Below, piece by piece: positions 1-5,350 of a DNA stretch of 5,350 bases; position 1 is the first letter of the stretch, and each line of letters opens with the position of its first letter. Source of the DNA: Nitrososphaerota archaeon (lineage in GTDB: Archaea; Thermoproteota; Nitrososphaeria; Nitrososphaerales; Nitrosopumilaceae); assembly GCA_002730325.1 (NCBI GenBank), contig PBZV01000026.1, positions 18,949 through 24,298 of the forward strand, read 5' to 3'. The notes under the pieces are model-generated. The model was not told the origin of the DNA, did no database searches, and worked only from the letters and a program-made list of their open reading frames with translations. The position numbers and the translations under genes are program-made.

Positions 1-9
1 AATCAAAGA

Positions 10-18
10 CTAATAAGG
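10..18 (+). promoter_or_regulatory. Possible TATA box of the winged-helix gene
   Basis: The A/T-rich stretch CTAATAAGG is centred about 26 bp before ATG 40, the usual distance from an archaeal TATA box to the transcription start. Transcription would therefore begin at or next to the start codon, giving a leaderless mRNA. The element is weak by sequence and lies close to the window edge, so alternatives upstream cannot be seen. Confidence 0.35.
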
Positions 19-26
19 TAATGTAC

Positions 27-47
27 CGTACCATACAGTATGATACG
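27..47. promoter_or_regulatory. Inverted repeat, candidate operator over the start codon
   Basis: The bases CGTACCATAC-A-GTATGATACG form an odd-length inverted repeat centred on position 37, with nine of ten pairs complementary (only 31/43 mismatch). The left arm also contains a tandem GTACC (23-27 and 28-32). The site covers the predicted transcription start and the ATG of the winged-helix gene, where a bound dimer would block RNA polymerase recruitment. That it is an operator for the neighbouring winged-helix protein is inference; a 21-bp palindrome of this quality is unlikely, but not impossible, by chance. Confidence 0.5.
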
Positions 48-387
48 AGCAAGATTAACATATGTACCACTAGAAGTGGCAGAACAATTTGATGATTTCA
101 TCATAAAGCGAGATGAACAAGTTCTTGATGCGGTAAAAGCACGAACAAAGGATTACAGTACATTGTCTTTGTTGAAGTTGTTATATCAGCTTCGAGGAAA
201 CTCCATGACGTTTTCAGAACTGTATTCAAAATCAAAAATCAGAATGAAAAGATCATTTCTAAATTATTTGCACTTGTGTGTAAACTATAACTTTGTCAAA
301 AAAGAAGCTGTAGGGGTAAATATGATCTATTCAATAACAGACAAAGGGCATACAATGTTAGGTCTATTTATGCAGAAAAGTAATTAG
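40..387 (+). CDS. Small winged-helix DNA-binding protein (putative transcriptional regulator)
   Basis: A 115-residue protein that looks like a single-domain winged helix-turn-helix regulator, probably cytoplasmic and DNA-binding. After a polar N-terminal stretch (residues 1-38), residues 40-52 form a leucine-rich first helix. Residues 56-67 (MTFSELYSKSKI) look like the second helix and residues 69-84 (RMKRSFLNYLHLCVNY) the recognition helix. Residues 85-103 (FVKKEAV..MIYSITDKGH) resemble the beta-wing ending in the 'Y-x-[IL]-T-x-K-G' signature common in archaeal wHTH proteins of the HTH_45/MarR-like kind. No ligand-binding or metal-binding domain is visible. ATG 40 is chosen because an in-frame TAA lies at 19-21 and no other start fits between them. 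The gene has no Shine-Dalgarno, a TATA-like box about 26 bp upstream, and an inverted repeat over its start codon, suggesting autoregulation. The PAC2 gene follows after 22 bp. Target genes are unknown; the fold call is from pattern, not from a search. Confidence 0.8.
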   Translation: MIRARLTYVPLEVAEQFDDFIIKRDEQVLDAVKARTKDYSTLSLLKLLYQLRGNSMTFSELYSKSKIRMKRSFLNYLHLCVNYNFVKKEAVGVNMIYSITDKGHTMLGLFMQKSN

Positions 388-409
388 ATAGAGTACAACG
401 ACGTATACA

Positions 410-1132
410 GTGCAAAGTGAATTTCCAGAAGCTGAAGTATTTGAAATTAAAAAAGTGAAATTAAAAAATCCGATAATTTTTGCAGGATTTGTAGGTGCAG
501 GGCTAGTAGGGCCTGTAGCAATCAACCACATTATCGAAAAATTAGAAATGGAGGAGATAGGAGTAATGAGATCAAAATATCTTCCACCATCAACAGTTTT
601 CATGAAAGGTAGATTACGTCATCCATTTAGATTCTATGCAAACAAAAAAGGAACAATCTGTGCAATAATTTGTGAAATTACACTAAAGATGGAAGGGTTG
701 TATTCACTAATAGATACAATTCTAAATTGGGCAGAACAAAAAGGTTCAAGAGAAATTGTGATTTTAGACGGAGTTGCAGGAAAAAAACATGACAATAGAG
801 CATACTGTGCAGCTGAAGATGATCTAGTGAGAACAATGGCAGATAAAGACATCAGCATGATTCCTCAAGGTTTCATCACAGGTATACCAGGAGGAATATT
901 AAACGAATGTTTAGTAAGAGAAATTCAAGGCCTAACCCTTTTGGCAAAAGCAGATAAAACTGCACCAGATTCAATAGCTGCTGCAACTCTGATAGAGGCA
1001 TTAAATCGATTCTATGAGATGAACATAGACACAAAAAGTCTCCAAGACAAAGAAAGAATAAATTCAGAATTCAGTGAATTATCTCAAAAATATACCGAAC
1101 ATAGAGAAGTCACATCTGGAATGTATATGTGA
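410..1132 (+). CDS. PAC2-family proteasome assembly chaperone (PbaA/PbaB-like)
   Basis: A 240-residue protein of the PAC2 (DUF75) family, related to eukaryotic Pba1/Pba2 (PAC1/PAC2) and archaeal PbaA/PbaB, which bind 20S proteasome alpha rings during assembly or act as docking factors. Visible family marks are the glycine-rich GFVGAGLVGPVA (residues 26-37), the strand IVILDGVAG (116-124), GFITGIPGGIL (154-164) and the helix PDSIAAATLIEALN (186-199). A charged, helix-prone C-terminal segment (204-231) leads to the last three residues Met-Tyr-Met, which match the HbYX (hydrophobic-Tyr-any) motif used to insert into pockets of the alpha ring. The start is GTG 410: an in-frame TAG at 389-391 rules out extension, and the next ATG would cut into the conserved core. 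There is no clear Shine-Dalgarno. It lies 22 bp after the winged-helix gene, probably as part of its transcript. Family membership is firm; which paralogue it is, and whether it assembles or activates the proteasome, is not decided by sequence. Confidence 0.88.
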   Translation: MQSEFPEAEVFEIKKVKLKNPIIFAGFVGAGLVGPVAINHIIEKLEMEEIGVMRSKYLPPSTVFMKGRLRHPFRFYANKKGTICAIICEITLKMEGLYSLIDTILNWAEQKGSREIVILDGVAGKKHDNRAYCAAEDDLVRTMADKDISMIPQGFITGIPGGILNECLVREIQGLTLLAKADKTAPDSIAAATLIEALNRFYEMNIDTKSLQDKERINSEFSELSQKYTEHREVTSGMYM

Positions 1133-1152
1133 TCGAAATTACAAGCAAATTC

Positions 1153-1159
1153 TTTTATT
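1153..1159 (+). promoter_or_regulatory. Possible TATA box of purM
   Basis: TTTTATT in the 49-bp gap between the PAC2 gene and purM is centred about 26 bp before ATG 1182. This is the spacing expected if transcription starts at the ATG itself. No Shine-Dalgarno is present between the box and the start, in keeping with a leaderless message. The motif is short and A/T-rich sequence is common here, so the call is tentative. Confidence 0.35.
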
Positions 1160-1181
1160 CACAATATTAGCGCATCAAATC

Positions 1182-2204
1182 ATGGCCTTAACCTACAAAA
1201 AAGCAGGAGTAGACATTTCTAAAATTAAACAAAGCCAAATGGCAATAGGCAAATTAATTGCATCAACTCACAAACTTCAGAAAAAAGCAAAGATAGCCCA
1301 TGGGTTTGGGCATTATGCAGGCATTGTAGAAATTCCTGGAGGAAAGCTTTTGGCAACTCACACAGATGGTGTTGGAACTAAAGTAGTAATTGCAAATATG
1401 ATGAAAAAATACAACACAATAGGGATTGATTGTGTTGCAATGAATGTAAATGACATTATTTGTATTGGTGCAACGCCAGTATCATTTGTAGATTATATCG
1501 CTGCAAACAAAAATGATGTAAATATTTTCAAAAAAATTGTTGAAGGGTTGGTAACAGGTGCAAAAAAATCTGCAATGCCAATTGTCGGCGGAGAAACTGC
1601 AATAATGCCAGATGTAATTGAGGGTAAAGGTTTTGCATTCGATTTGGCAGGAATGGTGGTGGGCTTAGTAGAAAAAAAAGATCTTGTTTTAGGAAACAAG
1701 ATAAAATCAGGAGATATAATTATTGGTGCAAATAGTACAGGATTTCATTCAAATGGATATTCACTTGCAAGAAAAGCATTATTAAAAAAATATTCAATTA
1801 AAGATAAAGTCAAAGGAGTTGGAGTAATAGGAGATGCACTACTCAAACCTACAGAAATTTATACAAATCCAGTTCTCGAGATGATTCAAAAATGTAAAAT
1901 CAACGGTCTTGCACATATTACAGGCGGAGCATTTACCAAGTTATTACGTCTCAAAAACATAGGTTATGAGATAGATTCCTTACCAAAAATTCCTCCAATA
2001 ATGGGATTGGTACAGGAACAAGGAGTAAATCCTGTAGAAATGTACAAAACTTTCAATATGGGAGTAGGATTTTGCGTGATTGCTCCAAAAACACAAGCAG
2101 CAAAAATCATATCAATATTCAAAAAACATAAGATCAAAAGTCAAGAAATAGGAAGAATTATTTCTAAAAAAGGTGTCACAGTAAACTCAGAAAAAATTGC
2201 TTAA
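1182..2204 (+). CDS. purM: Phosphoribosylformylglycinamidine cyclo-ligase (AIR synthase)
   Basis: PurM carries out the ATP-dependent ring closure of FGAM to aminoimidazole ribonucleotide, the fifth step of de novo purine synthesis, in the cytoplasm as a homodimer. The 340-residue length is normal for the family. Family motifs appear in order: the N-terminal ALTYKKAGVDI (2-12), the ATP/substrate loop THTDGVGTK (59-67), GIDCVAMNVNDI (81-92), IVGGETAIMPD (134-144), GANSTGFHSNGYSLAR (182-197), AHITGG (244-249) and FNMGVGF (291-297). The segment GGETA-I-MP carries Ile where the bacterial form has Glu, and HITGG-A has Ala where bacteria have a third Gly; these look like archaeal family variants rather than damage. 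The start is ATG 1182, because MALTYK-x-AGVD is the usual PurM N-terminus. The open frame extends back to GTG 1074, but that part overlaps the PAC2 gene and has no PurM homology. No other purine gene lies in the window. Confidence 0.96.
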   Translation: MALTYKKAGVDISKIKQSQMAIGKLIASTHKLQKKAKIAHGFGHYAGIVEIPGGKLLATHTDGVGTKVVIANMMKKYNTIGIDCVAMNVNDIICIGATPVSFVDYIAANKNDVNIFKKIVEGLVTGAKKSAMPIVGGETAIMPDVIEGKGFAFDLAGMVVGLVEKKDLVLGNKIKSGDIIIGANSTGFHSNGYSLARKALLKKYSIKDKVKGVGVIGDALLKPTEIYTNPVLEMIQKCKINGLAHITGGAFTKLLRLKNIGYEIDSLPKIPPIMGLVQEQGVNPVEMYKTFNMGVGFCVIAPKTQAAKIISIFKKHKIKSQEIGRIISKKGVTVNSEKIA

Positions 2205-2277
2205 TTTAGTAATAACAAAATAATTTTTAACCTAACATCACCTTATATGACACATTTCTATGATTTAGTATAGAAAA
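2205..2277 (+). promoter_or_regulatory. Intergenic region with TATA box (2243-2250) for the antiporter gene and possible U-rich terminator for purM
   Basis: This 73-bp gap carries the clearest promoter in the window: TTATATGA at 2243-2250, centred about 32 bp before ATG 2278, predicting transcription start near 2272 and a leader of only a few bases. Just after the purM stop, a run of five T (2224-2228) could act as an archaeal-type U-tract terminator; there is no stem-loop. No Shine-Dalgarno precedes ATG 2278. Nothing tRNA-like is present. Confidence 0.5.
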
Positions 2278-3525
2278 ATGAGTGAAGTTCACTTTATTGA
2301 AACAATTATCGGGGTAGGAATACTTCTTTTTGCAGCTAAATTAATGGCAGAGCTGTTTCTTAGACTGAAACTTCCAATTGTGTTGGGGGAATTATTAGCA
2401 GGAATGATTGTAGGCCCATTTGCGCTAGGAGCATTTTTTGTAATAGATGGAAAACAATTACTTCAGATAAATGATGAAATTAAAGTACTAGGAGAAATGG
2501 GTGCAATTGTAATTTTGTTTATGGCAGGATTAGAAATGACACCAAAAGAATTCCTCAAGGGCGGTAAAGCATCGTTTACAGTAGGTACACTAGGAGTAGT
2601 AGTTCCATTTTTTGCAGGATTAGCAGTATTCCAAATGTTTGGATTTGATGCATTACAATCAATGTTAATTGCAACTGCACTTACTGCAACAAGTATTGCA
2701 ATTTCAATTCAAGTTCTTAGTGAATTTGGAAAAATCAAAACTCCAGAAGCCAGACTCATCATAGGTGCTGCAGTAGTAGATGATATTTTAGCAATTGCAG
2801 TATTATCAGTAGTAGCATCAATTGCAGGTTCAGATGGAGGAGTAGACAACATAGACATCACAGAAGTTACAATCACAATTTTACAAGTATTAGGATTCTT
2901 TGCAATAATGCTTATTGTGGCAGTGGTAGTCATTCCAAAAATAATCACACCAAGATTATGGAAAGCAAAAGGCAGTGTAGAAGGAATTGCTACAGCGTCA
3001 TTCTTTGGTGCGGCAGCACTTGCAGGCTCAATAGGACTATCACCGATTGTAGGAGCTTTTGCTGTAGGAATGGCATTATCAACTACCAAAGTATTTGATA
3101 AAATAGAAAACTATATTGGAAAAATAGGATTAATTTTTGCACCGTTGTTTTTTGCAATCATCGGAGCACAAGTGGACCTCAGAGCAGTGAATGTAGAAAT
3201 TCTAATGTTAAGTGGAGTGGTAATTGTTATTGCAGTTGTTACAAAATTATTTGGGTGTGGATTGCCTGCAATGTTATTTTTGAAAAGTAAGAAACAAGGA
3301 ATGAGAGTAGGAATTGGAATGATTTCAAGAGGAGAAGTCGGATTAATAGTAGCAGGAGTAGGAGTAACTGCAGGAATTCTTACTTCAGAAGTATATTCTA
3401 CAATTGTAATAATGGTTGCAGTAACAACAATCATCACACCAATTTGGCTGAAAATGGAATACAGAAAAGAACAAAAAAGTGGCAGTCAACCATCAGAAAT
3501 AAAATCTGAGCAAAAATCAGAATAA
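2278..3525 (+). CDS. Cation:proton antiporter, CPA2 family (Kef/NapA-type, Na+/H+ exchanger domain)
   Basis: A 415-residue integral membrane protein with about 12-13 hydrophobic segments, exchanging Na+ or K+ for H+ across the cell membrane and so serving pH and salt balance. The Na_H_Exchanger domain fills residues 7-392. Diagnostic parts are LPIVLGELLAGMIVGP (32-47), GAIVILFMAGLEM (75-87), the unwound-helix motif ALTATSIAIS (134-143), the ion-binding pair Asp168-Asp169 in GAAVVDDILAIAV (163-175), a lysine in VTKLFG (321-326) and ISRGEVGLIVAG (349-360). The paired Asp plus this lysine is typical of electrogenic CPA2 exchangers such as NapA, as opposed to the Asn-Asp pair of electroneutral CPA1 proteins. 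The protein ends in a short charged cytoplasmic tail (392-415) with two KSE repeats; no TrkA-N/RCK nucleotide-binding domain follows, so KefC-type gating is absent. ATG 2278 directly precedes the first membrane helix and follows a good TATA box. The transported ion cannot be told from sequence. Confidence 0.93.
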   Translation: MSEVHFIETIIGVGILLFAAKLMAELFLRLKLPIVLGELLAGMIVGPFALGAFFVIDGKQLLQINDEIKVLGEMGAIVILFMAGLEMTPKEFLKGGKASFTVGTLGVVVPFFAGLAVFQMFGFDALQSMLIATALTATSIAISIQVLSEFGKIKTPEARLIIGAAVVDDILAIAVLSVVASIAGSDGGVDNIDITEVTITILQVLGFFAIMLIVAVVVIPKIITPRLWKAKGSVEGIATASFFGAAALAGSIGLSPIVGAFAVGMALSTTKVFDKIENYIGKIGLIFAPLFFAIIGAQVDLRAVNVEILMLSGVVIVIAVVTKLFGCGLPAMLFLKSKKQGMRVGIGMISRGEVGLIVAGVGVTAGILTSEVYSTIVIMVAVTTIITPIWLKMEYRKEQKSGSQPSEIKSEQKSE

Positions 3526-3599
3526 GATTTTAATAAAGAATAGAGACATGGAAAACAAAATTATTCAACGAATTTATGTCCAAACAGGTCTAAATATTC
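3526..3599 (+). promoter_or_regulatory. Intergenic region with possible TATA box (3571-3578) of elp3
   Basis: The 74-bp gap after the antiporter gene holds two A/T-rich promoter-like blocks. AATTTATG (3571-3578) is centred about 26 bp before ATG 3600, predicting a leaderless elp3 transcript. TTTTAATAAA (3528-3537) sits directly after the antiporter stop and could instead be part of its termination zone. No Shine-Dalgarno lies before ATG 3600. The spacing is the main support; the motifs themselves are weak. Confidence 0.4.
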
Positions 3600-5186
3600 A
3601 TGAATAAATTAGATTCCACAATTGCTAAAGCATGTGGGGAAATCACCCAAAATCTCCTAATGATTAATGAGCCTAGTAAAAAACAGGTTAAAGAAGAAAT
3701 CATAAAAATATGTACAAAATATGCATTAGAAAGAATTCCACGGAATTATGAAATACTATCAACGGTTAAAGAGTCAGATTTTGAAAAGTTAAAAAAAGTA
3801 TTACTAAGAAAACCTACAAAAACAGCATCAGGGGTAGCAGTTGTCGCATTAATGCCAAAACCATTTGCATGCCCACATGGAAGATGTACATATTGTCCAG
3901 GAGGAATTGAATTCAATTCACCAAATAGTTACACAGGAAAAGAGCCATCATCACTTAATGCAATTGAAAATGAATTTGATCCTAAATTACAAATCACATC
4001 AAAAATTGAGAAACTAATATCATTTGGACACGAGCCCACAAAAATGGAAATTGTGATTGTTGGCGGTACGTTTCCATTTATGCCAATAAATTATCAAACT
4101 GATTTTATCAAGTCATGTTATGATGCATTAAATGGAACAAATTCAAAAAATCTGGAAGAAGCAAAAATAAACAATGAACATGCATCAATAAGAAATGTAG
4201 GATTTACTATTGAAACAAAACCAGATTATTGTAAAAAAGAACATGTGGATGTAATGCTAAATCAAGGAATTACACGAATCGAAATAGGAGTCCAATCATT
4301 ACAAGAACGGGTGTATGAAAGAGTAAACAGAGGACATAACTACAACGACGTAGTAGAATCATTCCAAATTTCAAAAGATGCAGGATACAAAATTGTATCT
4401 CATATGATGCCAGGATTACCAACAATGACACCAGAAGAAGACATTCAAGATTTTAAAAAATTATTTTCAGATTCACAATTACGTCCAGACATGTTGAAAA
4501 TCTATCCATCTTTAGTAATTGAAAACACACCACTCTATGAAGAACACAAACAGGGAAAATACACACCATATTCAGATGAAGATATGATCAAAGTTTTAAC
4601 AGAAGTAAAAAGAAACATTCCAAAATGGGTTAGAATCATGAGAGTACAAAGGGAAATTTCTCCAAAAGAGATTATCGCAGGGCCAAAATCAGGAAATCTA
4701 AGACAAATTGTACATCAAAATCTAGCCAAACAAGGACTTGTGTGCAAATGTATCAGATGTAGAGAAGCAGGTCTTTCAAATAAAAAATCAGAATCAAAAG
4801 ACATCAAGCTAAATAGAATAAACTATGATTCTTCAGAAGGAAAAGAAGTGTTCTTATCTTTTGAAGATAAGGATGAATCAATTTATGGATTTTTAAGATT
4901 AAGAAAACCAAGTGATAAAGCTCACAGAGATGAAATTGGGAAAGATAGTTGCATTGTAAGAGAAATTCACGTGTATGGTAAATCATTAAAGTTAGGAGAA
5001 AAAGGTGATGATAAAATACAACATTCAGGGTTAGGGAAAAATTTAATGAGAGAAGCTGAAAAAATTTCAAAGGAAGAATTTGATGCAAAGAAAATTTTAG
5101 TAATTAGTGCAATAGGTACAAGAGAATATTATCAAAAATTAGGGTATTCATTATATGGGCCATACATGTCCAAAAAACTCAACTAG
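3600..5186 (+). CDS. elp3: Elp3, tRNA uridine-34 carboxymethyl-modification enzyme (radical SAM + GNAT)
   Basis: Elp3 uses a [4Fe-4S] cluster, S-adenosylmethionine and acetyl-CoA to add a carboxymethyl group to C5 of wobble uridine 34 in tRNAs; archaea use it without the other Elongator subunits. This 528-residue protein has the full architecture. The N-terminal tRNA-binding region covers about 1-80. The radical SAM domain has cluster cysteines C91, C96 and C99 in CPHGRCTYCPGG, followed by SYTGKEPSS (110-118), VGGTF (154-158), FTIETKPDYC (202-211), RIEIGVQSL (226-234), NRGHNYNDV (243-251) and SHMMPGLP (267-274). A cysteine knuckle C382-x-C384-x2-C387 probably binds zinc. The C-terminal GNAT domain (about 415-528) has the acetyl-CoA loop QHSGLGKNLM (474-483) and SAIGTREYYQKLGY (503-516). 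The cluster spacing is the archaeal C-x4-C-x2-C, shorter than the eukaryotic C-x9-C-x2-C. ATG 3600 is fixed by an in-frame TAA at 3591-3593. A LysRS gene follows after 9 bp, probably in one operon. Confidence 0.97.
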   Translation: MNKLDSTIAKACGEITQNLLMINEPSKKQVKEEIIKICTKYALERIPRNYEILSTVKESDFEKLKKVLLRKPTKTASGVAVVALMPKPFACPHGRCTYCPGGIEFNSPNSYTGKEPSSLNAIENEFDPKLQITSKIEKLISFGHEPTKMEIVIVGGTFPFMPINYQTDFIKSCYDALNGTNSKNLEEAKINNEHASIRNVGFTIETKPDYCKKEHVDVMLNQGITRIEIGVQSLQERVYERVNRGHNYNDVVESFQISKDAGYKIVSHMMPGLPTMTPEEDIQDFKKLFSDSQLRPDMLKIYPSLVIENTPLYEEHKQGKYTPYSDEDMIKVLTEVKRNIPKWVRIMRVQREISPKEIIAGPKSGNLRQIVHQNLAKQGLVCKCIRCREAGLSNKKSESKDIKLNRINYDSSEGKEVFLSFEDKDESIYGFLRLRKPSDKAHRDEIGKDSCIVREIHVYGKSLKLGEKGDDKIQHSGLGKNLMREAEKISKEEFDAKKILVISAIGTREYYQKLGYSLYGPYMSKKLN

Positions 5187-5189
5187 TGA
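5186..5189 (+). promoter_or_regulatory. Shine-Dalgarno-like GTGA before the LysRS gene
   Basis: GTGA, part of the archaeal GGAGGTGA consensus, begins on the last base of the elp3 stop codon and ends 6 bases before ATG 5196. It is the only gene start in the window with such an element at a sensible distance, which agrees with this being an internal operon gene translated by internal initiation. A four-base match is weak on its own. Confidence 0.4.
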
Positions 5190-5195
5190 AAAGAA

Positions 5196-5350
5196 ATGTC
5201 AGGACAAGAAATTATTGGTAAAGGAACTTGGATAGATAAGTTAGCATCAGAATTACTAGAACGTGAAAAAACTCTTGGAAGAAGTTTAGATGTACTCAAA
5301 GTTGAAAGCGGGTTAGGAGCATCAGGAGTTCCACATATTGGAAGTTTAGG
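5196..5350 (+). CDS. lysK: Class I lysyl-tRNA synthetase, N-terminal part (cut by window end)
   Basis: Only the first 51 codons are in the window; the frame is open to the edge. The visible part fits the N-terminus of an archaeal class I LysRS, which attaches lysine to tRNA-Lys using a Rossmann-fold catalytic domain unrelated to the class II enzyme of most bacteria and eukaryotes. Residues 12-22 (WIDKLASELLE) form the opening helix, residues 31-38 (LDVLKVES) the first Rossmann strand, and residues 41-51 (GASGVPHIGSL) carry the class I HIGH-type ATP-binding signature as HIGS (47-50), preceded by the small-residue loop G-x-S-G-x-P usual in class I LysRS. ATG 5196 is 9 bp after the elp3 stop and follows a GTGA element. 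The second signature (KMSKS-like) and the anticodon-binding domain would lie beyond the window. Another class I synthetase is possible but less likely; the symbol lysS is also used for this gene. Confidence 0.8.
   Translation, partial: MSGQEIIGKGTWIDKLASELLEREKTLGRSLDVLKVESGLGASGVPHIGSL

Noticed and set aside
364..858. Minus-strand open frames at 364-603 and 634-858 within the PAC2 gene region.
   Set aside because: They lie opposite a well-supported coding gene, have no recognisable domains, and no promoter or ribosome site was seen for them.
2205..2277. A tRNA-sized gap (73 bp) checked for a tRNA or small RNA.
   Set aside because: No T-loop GTTCRA motif, no acceptor-stem complementarity and very low G+C; it reads as a promoter region.
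2709..3437. Two long open frames on the minus strand (2709-3089 and 3111-3437) opposite the antiporter gene.
   Set aside because: They are antisense shadows of a membrane-protein gene: their Thr/Ile/Pro-rich translations mirror the sense codons for hydrophobic residues, and no family motif is visible.
3476..3525. Imperfect repeats of AAAATCTGAGC / AAAATCAGAAT at the end of the antiporter gene as a possible regulatory repeat.
   Set aside because: They encode the Lys-Ser-Glu repeats of the charged C-terminal tail and are adequately explained by coding sequence.
3548..3607. A 19-codon open frame (ATG 3548 to TAA 3605-3607) that overlaps the elp3 start, suggesting a leader peptide or translational coupling.
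   Set aside because: The best TATA-like box (3571-3578) lies inside it and predicts transcription starting at 3600, so the short frame would not be in the mRNA. It has no Shine-Dalgarno, and its peptide shows no attenuator-like residue bias. Overlap by chance is likely in such AT-rich sequence.
4804..5088. Minus-strand open frame opposite the GNAT domain of elp3.
   Set aside because: The Leu/His/Phe-rich translation has no domain and is the antisense shadow of Lys/Glu-rich sense codons.

Overview
The window is AT-rich and densely coding, with every supported gene on the + strand. Gene content is archaeal: a PAC2-family proteasome assembly chaperone, a stand-alone Elp3 with the compact C-x4-C-x2-C radical-SAM motif, a class I lysyl-tRNA synthetase, an archaeal-flavoured PurM, and TATA-like boxes close upstream of start codons. 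The combination, together with the base composition, best fits an ammonia-oxidising thaumarchaeon (Nitrososphaerota, Nitrosopumilus-like). That assignment is inferred from gene content and protein style, not from a search.

Layout: (1) 40-387, a small winged-helix DNA-binding protein whose start codon lies inside a near-perfect 21-bp inverted repeat; (2) 410-1132, a PAC2-family chaperone starting with GTG and ending in a C-terminal hydrophobic-Tyr-X (HbYX) proteasome-docking motif; (3) 1182-2204, purM (AIR synthase, purine biosynthesis); (4) 2278-3525, a CPA2-type cation:proton antiporter with a paired-Asp ion site, preceded by the clearest TATA box of the window; (5) 3600-5186, elp3, the tRNA wobble-uridine modification enzyme; (6) 5196 to the window end, the first 51 codons of a class I lysyl-tRNA synthetase (lysK/lysS).

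How the genes fit together: the winged-helix gene and the PAC2 gene are 22 bp apart and may be co-transcribed. purM, the antiporter and elp3 each have 49-74 bp upstream with a TATA-like element about 26-32 bp before the ATG and no Shine-Dalgarno, which suggests separate, mostly leaderless transcripts. elp3 and the LysRS gene are 9 bp apart and the second has a GTGA Shine-Dalgarno-like element, so they look like an operon. They join wobble-U34 modification with lysine charging, two steps that converge on tRNA-Lys(UUU). No mobile element, CRISPR array, rRNA or tRNA gene was seen. The window is mostly ordinary housekeeping sequence. The points most worth a second look are the operator-like palindrome, the HbYX tail, the repeated leaderless promoter geometry and the elp3-LysRS pairing.
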